DNA of 64,000 nt from Streptomyces sp. NBC_01231 (GTDB lineage Bacteria > Actinomycetota > Actinomycetes > Streptomycetales > Streptomycetaceae): NCBI GenBank assembly GCA_035999765.1, contig CP108521.1, positions 10,540,001 through 10,604,000 of the forward strand, read 5' to 3'. The stretch's first letter is position 1; each line of letters starts with the position of its first letter. This document shows positions 57,261 through 64,000 of the stretch, piece after piece. The position numbers and the translations under genes were made by a program. A model generated the notes under the pieces. That model ran no database searches. It was not told where the DNA came from and worked only from the letters and a program-made list of their open reading frames with translations.

Positions 57261-58289
57261 TTAGCGATCAGTGCCCAGTGCCTGGCGTTGAGTGCCTGGA
57301 GTGCTGTGCTCGGAGGTACTGTCGGGGAGCGAGAGGGCGCGGTATTCGCTGGGCGGCATTCCGTACGCGGCACGGAAGGAGCGGGTGAAGTCGGCGGGAC
57401 GGCGGAACCCCCACCGTGCGGCTATGGAGTGGATGGTGCGGGAGCTGAGCGCCGGATCGGCCAGGTCGTGGCAACAGCGCTCCAGACGCTGCCGCCGTAT
57501 CAACGCGCCAATCGTCGTGTCCTGTTGCTCGAAGAGCCGGTGCAATTGGCGTACGGAGATCTGATGGGCCGCGGCGATGACGCCGGGGTTGAGTTCCGGA
57601 TTTCCCAGGTGCCGCTGGACGAACGCCTGGATGCGCAGGGCCAGAACGCGGTGGTGGCTCTCCGGCAGCAGGGCGCGTTCGGCGTCGAGTTCGTGTGCGA
57701 GCGTCGCGGACAAGAGGTCGACCAGAGCCGTGGTCAGCCGGGGGCCGTCCGCCTGCCGGTAGACCTCCGCGTCCTGGGACAGGCGCAGCATGAACTGTGC
57801 CAGCAGGGCCGCCACACCGCGCTGCGTGGCCAGCGGTACGGCGGTAAGTTCGAAGACCCGTTTCATGGGCAGCGTCAGCTGGACTCTGGGGACCTGGACG
57901 ACGAGGTTCCGGGCGAGGCCCGCGCCGTTGGACACCCAGCCGTGGTGGGGGTGGGAGGTGTCGTAGAGGACCAGGTCGTACAAGCCGGGCAGGGCGTCAC
58001 GGCCACGCTGGGAGAGCGCCTGCCGACCGCTGAGGATGAGCCCGGCGCAGAGCTGCTCGGGGTCGCTGTCACGGATCAGCTTCGGGCTCCGACGGAACCG
58101 CATGCTCGTCAACGACAGGTGACTCACCTGCGCGGCCCCCAGGTCCACCAGCCTCATCGACGCCCGGAAGTCATCAGCACCGCTGGCGTGGATGTCGGAC
58201 GGCGCGAGTGAACGGCTCATCTGCTCGTGCCAGTGCGCGAGCCGGTCGGCGGCGGGCAGAGCCCCGTTGTCGTAGGCCGTCACCATCAT
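57261..58289 (-). CDS. AraC-family regulator
   Basis: Regulator of 342 aa: an AraC-binding-like N-terminal domain (about residues 1-215, with LSGRQALSQRG and LYDLVLYDTSHPH) and the C-terminal double HTH, second recognition helix RTIHSIAARWGFRRPADFTRSFRAAYGMPPSEYR (about 288-321). The ATG at 58289 has a second ATG next to it. A strong hairpin upstream covers the ribosome site. The adjacent secreted protein on the same strand may be its target. Confidence 0.92.
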   Translation of the reverse strand: MMVTAYDNGALPAADRLAHWHEQMSRSLAPSDIHASGADDFRASMRLVDLGAAQVSHLSLTSMRFRRSPKLIRDSDPEQLCAGLILSGRQALSQRGRDALPGLYDLVLYDTSHPHHGWVSNGAGLARNLVVQVPRVQLTLPMKRVFELTAVPLATQRGVAALLAQFMLRLSQDAEVYRQADGPRLTTALVDLLSATLAHELDAERALLPESHHRVLALRIQAFVQRHLGNPELNPGVIAAAHQISVRQLHRLFEQQDTTIGALIRRQRLERCCHDLADPALSSRTIHSIAARWGFRRPADFTRSFRAAYGMPPSEYRALSLPDSTSEHSTPGTQRQALGTDR

Positions 58290-58297
58290 TGTTTTCC

Positions 58298-58319
58298 CCC
58301 CTCGGTCCGAACCGAGGGG
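58298..58319 (-). promoter_or_regulatory. hairpin covering the AraC ribosome site
   Basis: Arms CCCCTCGGT and ACCGAGGGG around a 4-nt loop, in the mRNA leader 9 nt before the start. The GAGGGGGG ribosome site lies in the 3' arm, so folding would block initiation. Confidence 0.6.
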
Positions 58320-58918
58320 AATGCTCCATCCGCCCGCCTGCGCCCGCAACGGATCGGCACGCCAACAATAATGAGGCCGATCAAGCCACGTCCGACGCTC
58401 TGGACTCAGTAGCTTCTCAGCGTGAGCAGACCACGCTGACCGCGGCAGTCGATCGTGTGGCGGGGAATCTCGGAGCCCCGCCCCACCCGACCGGACCGGG
58501 CACATGATGTCGGGTCCGGGCGGGGACGGCCTTCCTGGCGTGAGGAATGTAAGGGAAGGGGAGCGCGGTGCTGGAGCGGCTGAACGAGGCCCTGGAACAG
58601 CGCGAGCGCCACGGGCGTCGATGTCGGTGCGCCCTATGGGTACATTGACCAGATGGCCGGCCTCAGCGGCCGGCCCTTCCTCCGCTGCACGGGCGCCCCT
58701 TGCCGTCGCAGGCGAGGTGGTTTGTGGTCGTCAGTCCGCCTCGGGATCGGCCGAGGGCGTGATCGTCCGGTTCGTCCGGCCTGTTGGTCCCCCTTACACC
58801 CCATCCAGAGAAGACCGACCAGCACCGACACTGGCACAACCGCGGCAGCCGCGGGGGGCGGCCACCGACGTTCGACCGGCAGATCTACCGTCAACGCAAC
58901 ATCGTCTCGTACTGCTCC
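58320..58918. other. intergenic stretch with hairpins, no gene
   Basis: Holds an inverted repeat CAGCGTG-N7-CACGCTG at 58418-58438 and a GGCCGGCC-N5-GGCCGGCC hairpin at 58655-58675, which may act as a terminator between the permease and the AraC unit. No coding frame was recognised. Confidence 0.5.
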
Positions 58919-60370
58919 TCATGGAGCCTCGGCCGGCCGGCCGACCGGCGCGGTGAGGTATTCCTCCGTGATCTCCTTCGGTCCGAACGGCCAGACCTTC
59001 TCGAAGCGCGCCCACAGCAGGTACGCCACGATGCCGAGAGCCAGCCAGGCCAGCGACCATTCGATGGGATGGCGGCCGGGCGAGTTCTTGTCGGCGTAGC
59101 CGTAGATCACCAGCCAGCCGACCAGGGCGAGCAGGCTGGGCAGGGGGTACAGCCACATCTTGTACGGGCGGCGCAGGTTCGGCTGCCGCCTGCGCAGGAC
59201 CGTCACCGCGGCGATCTGGGCGAGCGCCTGTACGAGGACCATCACCGTGGTGAGGAGCTGGATCAGCGTCGCCAGGTCGGTGTGGCGGCCGATGAGGAAA
59301 CCGATCGCCGTCACCACCCCCATGGTGGCCAGCCCCAACATGGGGAAGCGGTGCCTGGGGTGCAGCTTGGCGTACGGGCGGAAGAAGACCCGCTCGCGGG
59401 CCGCGTCGTACGGTACCCGGGAGCCGCCCAGAAGGCCGGTGAAGACGGAGGCGAAGGCGGTGATCAGGATGAGGACCGTGACCGTGTCGGCCGCCCCCTT
59501 GCCCCACGTCTTCTCCAGGACGGCCGAGGCGACGGAGGTGGAGGCGATGTCGCCCGCGTCCGTCATCCGGTGCCAGTCGATGACGCCGAGCGTGCCGATC
59601 TGGAGCAGCAGGTAGATGGCCATGATGCCGACGATGGAGAAGATGATGGAGCGGGGCAGTGTACGGCCCGGGTCCTTGATCTCGGCGCCCATGTACGCGG
59701 TGGTGTTGTAGCCGAGGTAGTCGTAGATGCCGATCGTCAGGCCCGCGGCGAAGCCCAGCCAGAAGTGGCTGCTGGTGAGGTCGAAGGCGTGCGCCGGGTA
59801 GGTGAAGGCCAGGTCCGCGCTGAAGTCGGTGGCCGCGGCCACGATCACCAGGAGGACCGAGGTGATCATGACGGCCCACATCACGGCCGTGATCCGGGCG
59901 ATGTGCTCGATGCCCCGCCACAGCAGGACGATCACCAGAAGGATCATGCCGAGGCCGACCAGGTCGCCGGTCGTCCTGCCCATGTCCGGTGCCAGATAGC
60001 CGAGGTACTGCACGAAGCCGACCACGCCGGTGGACATGATCAGCGGGATGAAGAGCATCGCCGTCCAGACGAACAGGAACGGCATCAGCCGTCCGGTGCG
60101 GTACTGGAAGGCCTGGCGCAGATACACATAGCTGCCGCCGGAGCCGGGCATCGCCGCGCCCAGTTCGGCCCAGACCAGGCCGTCGGCGAGGGCCAGCAAC
60201 GCGCCGGCGAGAAAGCCGATCACCGCCTGCGGGCCGCCGAACGCGGCGACCATCAGCGGGATCGTCACGAACGGCCCGATGCCGCACATCTGGCTCATGT
60301 TGATGGTGGTGGCCTGGAACAGGCCGACACGGCGGACGAAGCCGCCCTCGGGTGGCGGGCTACCGGACAT
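58919..60370 (-). CDS. APC-family amino acid permease
   Basis: Twelve-helix permease of 483 aa of the APC superfamily. GPFVTIPLMVAAFGGPQ (about residues 31-47), the E-L-G-A-x-x-P-G-S-G-G-S-Y-V-Y motif in helix 3 (about 69-83) and the long C-terminal helices are typical. The substrate is an amino acid or polyamine. The ATG at 60370 follows CAGGAGGACCC. Divergent to the ROK gene, sharing its promoter, so it may be controlled by it. Confidence 0.92.
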   Translation of the reverse strand: MSGSPPPEGGFVRRVGLFQATTINMSQMCGIGPFVTIPLMVAAFGGPQAVIGFLAGALLALADGLVWAELGAAMPGSGGSYVYLRQAFQYRTGRLMPFLFVWTAMLFIPLIMSTGVVGFVQYLGYLAPDMGRTTGDLVGLGMILLVIVLLWRGIEHIARITAVMWAVMITSVLLVIVAAATDFSADLAFTYPAHAFDLTSSHFWLGFAAGLTIGIYDYLGYNTTAYMGAEIKDPGRTLPRSIIFSIVGIMAIYLLLQIGTLGVIDWHRMTDAGDIASTSVASAVLEKTWGKGAADTVTVLILITAFASVFTGLLGGSRVPYDAARERVFFRPYAKLHPRHRFPMLGLATMGVVTAIGFLIGRHTDLATLIQLLTTVMVLVQALAQIAAVTVLRRRQPNLRRPYKMWLYPLPSLLALVGWLVIYGYADKNSPGRHPIEWSLAWLALGIVAYLLWARFEKVWPFGPKEITEEYLTAPVGRPAEAP

Positions 60371-60537
60371 GGGTCCTCCTGAAGCGGACGCGGGGAGAGG
60401 TACGACGTGCCGACCGACGCCACTCGGCGGCCGACGGATCAAGGGCGGCGGGTATCCGGCCGACGCTGGGCTCCCCTTGGCTCGCCCGGCGAGGCTGAGA
60501 GCCGGTTCTCAGGCACAGACTCTCGCTTGGGCGATAA

Positions 60538-60556
60538 AGTTAAGGAGCCTTACTAG
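60538..60556. promoter_or_regulatory. ROK operator candidate 1
   Basis: TAAGG-AG-CCTTA (perfect 5-2-5) inside an A/T-rich promoter region between the divergent APC and ROK genes. It resembles the site at 61839 in having AGTTA to its left. Confidence 0.55.
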
Positions 60557-60578
60557 ATGCGTCAAGAGGGTGTCCCAC

Positions 60579-61778
60579 ATGCGTGAGAATGGTGCGATGC
60601 CCGCCCGTGACGTCGCCGAGCAGCCGGATCAGCCGTGGAACCGTCAGCGGTTGCGCAGCACCAACGAGCGCCTGCTCCTGGACCGACTGCGTTCCGCCGG
60701 CGCCGCTTCACGCGCGCAACTCGCCCGGGATACGGGCCTGTCGAAGCCGACCGTCTCCAGCGCGCTGGCGGCCCTGGCGGAGGCGGGCCTGGTGCGCGAG
60801 GTCGGCACGCACACGCCGGAACGCGGCAGGGTCGCCGTCCTCTACGCGCCGGACCCGTCCGCCGGGTACGCGCTCGGCATCGATATCGGGCGCGGTTGGC
60901 TGCGCGTGGCGGTCGCCAACCTGGACGGCGAGCTGGTGGCCCGGGCGGACGTGCGCAACCGGGCCCGCTCCTCCGGCGCCCTGGCCGATCTCGTGGTCGC
61001 CACAGCACGGCAGGTGGTCGCGAACTCCGGTGTCGCCCAGGACGAGGTGGCCCACGCCGTGGTGGGCACGCCGGGTGTGTACGACGCGGAGCGGCGGCGG
61101 GTGCGCTTCGCGATGCATCTGCCGGGCTGGGGGCGGGCCGGGCTGGTCGACCGGATGCGTGAGGAGCTGGGCGTACCGCTGGAGGTCCACAACGACGCCA
61201 ATCTGGCGGCGCTCGGCGAGTACACGTACGGCGTCGGCGCGGGCAGCAGGCTCTTCGCGTACATCATGATCGGTACGGGGCTCGGCATGGGCGTGGTCAG
61301 CGAGGGCCGGGTGTTCCCCGGGGCGCACGGCGGTGCCGGGGAGATCGGGTTCCTGCCGTGGCCCGGGCAGCAGCGGCTCCGAACGCTGGAGGACGCCGTC
61401 TCGGGGGTGGCGGTCGTGGAGTCGGCGCGTAGGTTCGGGATGACCGGGCAGCTCACCGCGAAGGCGGTCTTCGACTCGGCCCGGCAGGGAAATCCCGCCG
61501 CGGTCAAGGCGGTCGAGCTGGAGAGCGAGCGGATCGCGCACACGGTCGCGGCGGCCGCGGCCGTGCTCGACCCGGATCTCGTGGTCCTCGGCGGCGGCGT
61601 GGGGCACAGCGTGGACCTGCTGCTGCGGCCCGTACGGGAGAACCTGCGCGCGCTCACCCCCCTGCGGCCGAAGATCGTGGCCGGCCGGCTCGGCGAGGAC
61701 GCGGTGCTGCTGGGCGCGGTGGCCACGGCACTGGGGACCGCGCGGGACGTGGTGTTCGAGCGCCGATCGGCGTCCTGA
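60579..61778 (+). CDS. ROK-family transcriptional regulator
   Basis: ROK regulator of 399 aa. An N-terminal winged helix (about residues 23-75; LARDTGLSKPTVSSALAAL) is followed by the sugar-kinase-like domain with the DIGRG phosphate loop (about 105) and GAGEIGFLPW (ROK region, about 256). The two canonical Cys of the ROK zinc motif CxCGxxGC are not seen, suggesting a zinc-free subfamily. ATG at 60579 preferred over 60597. The operator in front of the GH2 gene immediately downstream predicts repression of glucosaminidase until a (oligo)glucosamine ligand appears. Confidence 0.92.
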   Translation: MRENGAMPARDVAEQPDQPWNRQRLRSTNERLLLDRLRSAGAASRAQLARDTGLSKPTVSSALAALAEAGLVREVGTHTPERGRVAVLYAPDPSAGYALGIDIGRGWLRVAVANLDGELVARADVRNRARSSGALADLVVATARQVVANSGVAQDEVAHAVVGTPGVYDAERRRVRFAMHLPGWGRAGLVDRMREELGVPLEVHNDANLAALGEYTYGVGAGSRLFAYIMIGTGLGMGVVSEGRVFPGAHGGAGEIGFLPWPGQQRLRTLEDAVSGVAVVESARRFGMTGQLTAKAVFDSARQGNPAAVKAVELESERIAHTVAAAAAVLDPDLVVLGGGVGHSVDLLLRPVRENLRALTPLRPKIVAGRLGEDAVLLGAVATALGTARDVVFERRSAS

Positions 61779-61803
61779 CCAACTCGCATACCGGCAACGG
61801 TGA

Positions 61804-61832
61804 TTGACACGTCTCGCCCGGCCCCCTAGCTT
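61804..61832 (+). promoter_or_regulatory. promoter of the glucosaminidase gene
   Basis: TTGACA, 17-nt spacer, TAGCTT, ending seven bases before the ROK operator. A close match to vegetative sigma consensus. Confidence 0.7.
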
Positions 61833-61838
61833 GAGGCG

Positions 61839-61859
61839 AGTTAGTAAAGTTTCCTAACT
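61839..61859. promoter_or_regulatory. ROK operator candidate 2 before the glucosaminidase
   Basis: AGTTAG and CTAACT arms with mirrored AAA/TTT inside form a 21-nt near-perfect palindrome of the type bound by ROK repressors. It lies just after the promoter -10, where a bound repressor would block transcription. Confidence 0.75.
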
Positions 61860-61912
61860 TGTACTGCAGTGCCGTAGCGCGGATGCTCCCCCCACCTCCC
61901 TAGGAGACAGAC

Positions 61913-64000
61913 GTGTTCCACCGCCCTGCCGCCAGACGCCGCCTCGCCACGGCAGCCGTCGCCCTGGGCCTGCTCTGTACGCTCTCCACGAGCGCGTGGG
62001 CCGGCGCCCGCGACGCGTCACCGCCCCGCCACCGGACGCAGACCACCGCCGTCGCCTCCCGAGCCGGCAGTGCCACCGCCCTGTCCGGCTACGCCATCCA
62101 GTCGACCGCGAAGGTCACCGACTCCGCGGCGGCCGTCTCCTCCCCGGGGTATCCGGCGAGCGGCTGGTATCCCGCGGGCTCCCGCTCCACGGTGCTCGCG
62201 GCGCTGCTGGCGGAGGGGAAGTACGCCGACCCGTTCTACTCGACCAACCAGCAGCAGATCCCCAAGGCCGACTTCCAGGTTCCCTGGTGGTACCGCTCGG
62301 ACTTCACGGTCGCCGACACCTCCGAGCGCACGTATCTGGACTTCAGCGGGGTGATCTCGGCGGCCGACGTCTACGTCAACGGGCAGCAGGTCGCCAAGGC
62401 CGCCGACGTGGCGGGCGCATACACCCACCACGAGCTGGACGTCACCTCACTGGTGCGCGCGGGCACCAACACGGTGGCCTTCCGCATCCAGCCCAACGAC
62501 CCCCGCAAGAACCTCACCATGGGCTGGATCGACTGGCTGCAGCCGCCGCCCGACGAGAACATGGGGATCGTCCGCGATGTGCTGGTGCGGCGCGGCGGCC
62601 CGGTCGCCCTGCGCGACGCGCACGTCGTCACCGGACTCGATGTGCCGTCCCTGGCCACCGCGGACCTGACGGTCAAGGCCCGGGCCCGCAACGACTCGGA
62701 CTCGCCCGTCACCACCACCGTCTCGGGCAGCATCGGCGCGATCTCGTTCAGCAAGTCCGTCTCCCTGGCCGCCCACGCGACCAAGACGGTCACCTTCGCT
62801 CCGGCCGAGGTCCCCGGGCTGCACCTGACCTCGCCGAGGGTGTGGTGGCCCGCCGGCATGGGCGGCCAGCCCCTGTACGCCCTCGACCTCACCGCGTCCG
62901 TCGCCGGCACCGTCTCGGACGCGGCGCACGAGAACTTCGGCATCCGTGACGTGAAGGCCCCCCTCAACTCCGACGGGGCCCGGCAGTACAGCGTCAACGG
63001 ACGCAAGCTGCTCATCAGGGGCGGCGGCTGGTCGCCCGACGAGTTCCTTCGCTGGGACGGGACATACGTCGAGGACCGCCTGAAGTACGCGCTCGACCTC
63101 GGCCTCAACACCATCCGCCTCGAAGGGCACATCGAGCCGGACGAGTTCTTCGACCTCGCGGACCGGTACGGCCTCCTCACGCTGCCCGGCTGGGAGTGCT
63201 GCGACAAATGGGAGGGGAACGTCAACGGCGGCGAGCCGGGCGACAAGTGGACCGCCGAGGACTACCCGGTCGCAGGGGCGTCGATGGCAGCCGAGGCCGC
63301 CCGGCTGCGCGACCACCCCAGTGTCATCTCCTTCCTCATCGGCAGCGACTTCGCTCCCGACGCGACCATCGAGAAGACCTACCTCGACGCGCTGAAGGCC
63401 GCCGACTGGCCCACCCCGGTGGTCGCGGCCGCCTCCGACAAATCCTCACCTGTCAGCGGACGTTCGGGCATGAAGATGTCCGGCCCCTACGACTGGATCC
63501 CGCCGAACTACTGGTACGCCAAGCGCGAGGGCGGCGCCACCGGCTTCAACTCCGAGACCAGCGCGGGCCCCGACATCCCCACACTCGACACACTGCGCCG
63601 CATGATGAGCCCGGCAGAGCTCGACACCCTCTGGAAGAACCCGAGCGCCAAGCAGTACCACCGGTCGCCGTCGTCGACCTTCAGCACCCTGAAGCTCTAC
63701 GACGACGCGCTGACCGGACGCTACGGAGCGCCCAGCAGCCTCACCGACTACGTACGCAAGGCGCAGCTGGCCCAGTACGAGAACATCCGGGCCCAGTTCG
63801 AGGCGTACGGACGCAACGCGACCGACTCCTCCAAGCCCTCGACCGGGGTTGTCTACTGGATGTTCAACAGCGGCTGGACCTCGCTGCACTGGCAGCTGAT
63901 GGACCGTTACCTCGACCAGGGCGGCGCGTACTTCGGTGCGAAGAAGGCGAACGAGCCGCTGCACGTCCAGTACTCGTACGACAACCGGTCGGTCGTCGTG
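61913..64000 (+). CDS. csxA: GH2 exo-beta-D-glucosaminidase, secreted, 3'-truncated by the window
   Basis: Secreted glycoside hydrolase family 2 enzyme that removes GlcN residues from the non-reducing end of chitosan oligomers. Signal with twin-arginine-like RRRLATAAVALGLL and cleavage near residue 31. The catalytic residues follow the exo-glucosaminidase pattern: Asp479 in GSDFAPD (instead of the usual Asn-Glu pair of GH2) and nucleophile Glu548 in FNSETSAG. 696 codons are in the window and the C-terminal domain continues outside. GTG start with GGAGA eight bases upstream. Controlled by the adjacent ROK regulator through the operator at 61839. Confidence 0.9.
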   Translation, partial: MFHRPAARRRLATAAVALGLLCTLSTSAWAGARDASPPRHRTQTTAVASRAGSATALSGYAIQSTAKVTDSAAAVSSPGYPASGWYPAGSRSTVLAALLAEGKYADPFYSTNQQQIPKADFQVPWWYRSDFTVADTSERTYLDFSGVISAADVYVNGQQVAKAADVAGAYTHHELDVTSLVRAGTNTVAFRIQPNDPRKNLTMGWIDWLQPPPDENMGIVRDVLVRRGGPVALRDAHVVTGLDVPSLATADLTVKARARNDSDSPVTTTVSGSIGAISFSKSVSLAAHATKTVTFAPAEVPGLHLTSPRVWWPAGMGGQPLYALDLTASVAGTVSDAAHENFGIRDVKAPLNSDGARQYSVNGRKLLIRGGGWSPDEFLRWDGTYVEDRLKYALDLGLNTIRLEGHIEPDEFFDLADRYGLLTLPGWECCDKWEGNVNGGEPGDKWTAEDYPVAGASMAAEAARLRDHPSVISFLIGSDFAPDATIEKTYLDALKAADWPTPVVAAASDKSSPVSGRSGMKMSGPYDWIPPNYWYAKREGGATGFNSETSAGPDIPTLDTLRRMMSPAELDTLWKNPSAKQYHRSPSSTFSTLKLYDDALTGRYGAPSSLTDYVRKAQLAQYENIRAQFEAYGRNATDSSKPSTGVVYWMFNSGWTSLHWQLMDRYLDQGGAYFGAKKANEPLHVQYSYDNRSVVV

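Noticed and set aside
58784..60382. 532-codon plus-strand frame
   Set aside because: Antisense to the APC permease; composition is repetitive Asp/His/Gly/Arg without any family.
1..64000. tRNA, rRNA or replication origin
   Set aside because: No T-loop-like GGTTCRANNCC with matching stems, no rRNA sequence and no DnaA-box cluster noticed by eye.

Overview
The window is high-G+C actinobacterial DNA. It has GTG and TTG starts, many ATGA/GTGA stop-start overlaps, and dense TetR, ROK, IclR, HxlR, AraC and PucR regulators. The gene content (exo-beta-D-glucosaminidase beside a ROK repressor, class F-like sortase, AfsR-type regulator debris) points to Streptomyces or a close relative. No rRNA, tRNA or CRISPR array was seen. 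The many truncated transposases and gene fragments between about 22 and 57 kb suggest a chromosome arm rather than the core.

Region 1 (0-20.8 kb) is a large acyl-CoA catabolic locus. After a truncated zinc alcohol dehydrogenase comes a tightly packed plus-strand operon: crotonase, DUF35 zinc-ribbon/OB protein, thiolase-like aldolase candidate, acyl-CoA dehydrogenase, APH-fold kinase, ACAD10/11-type dehydrogenase, two SDRs, a second crotonase and a thiolase. A TetR gene follows, then an ABC solute-binding lipoprotein with two SnoaL-like proteins, an EthD protein, a CoA ligase and a metallo-beta-lactamase-fold protein. A minus-strand unit repeats the SDR / kinase / ACAD theme and faces a second TetR. 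A shared 16-nt motif lies before the crotonase and lipoprotein genes, with a weaker copy before the first TetR gene, and probably defines one regulon. The kinase plus ACAD10/11-type pairs resemble the phosphorylation-dependent route that turns 4-hydroxyacyl-CoA into enoyl-CoA. Short in-phase tandem repeats sit at several gene junctions here.

Region 2 (20.9-29 kb) is accessory. It holds an SMI1/KNR4-type protein, an MMPL stub overlapping an MFS exporter, an FAD monooxygenase, a TetR / hemerythrin / SDR module with a clear palindromic operator, and an HxlR / alpha-beta hydrolase pair. Decayed ROK and IS5 pieces lie between.

Region 3 (29.5-34.5 kb) is a minus-strand catabolic cluster under an IclR regulator: cyclase-family hydrolase, TRAP-type permease with a small membrane partner, and an NAD-dehydrogenase/RraA-like fusion. 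Near-identical 13-nt operators precede both the regulator and the fusion gene.

Region 4 (34.5-50.4 kb) mixes intact genes (quinone-oxidoreductase-like dehydrogenase, two-component system, Tat-exported amidohydrolase, hydrolase/TetR pair, sortase with a secreted anchored protein, RdmC-like hydrolase) with heavy debris. The debris includes IS5, IS630 and IS1182-type pieces, an SDR broken by one amber codon, and FAD-oxidase, XdhC, AfsR and integrase fragments. A 155-bp sequence occurs twice, flanking the two-component/amidohydrolase segment.

Region 5 (50.4-64 kb) starts with an ATP-dependent DNA ligase whose two pieces are separated by about 4.7 kb. That interval carries a fatty-acid desaturase, its ferredoxin reductase, a PucR-type regulator and a thioredoxin-fold protein. 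A secreted SH3-like protein, an AraC regulator with a hairpin over its ribosome site, an APC permease, a ROK regulator and a truncated GH2 exo-beta-D-glucosaminidase follow. The last two share ROK-type operators.
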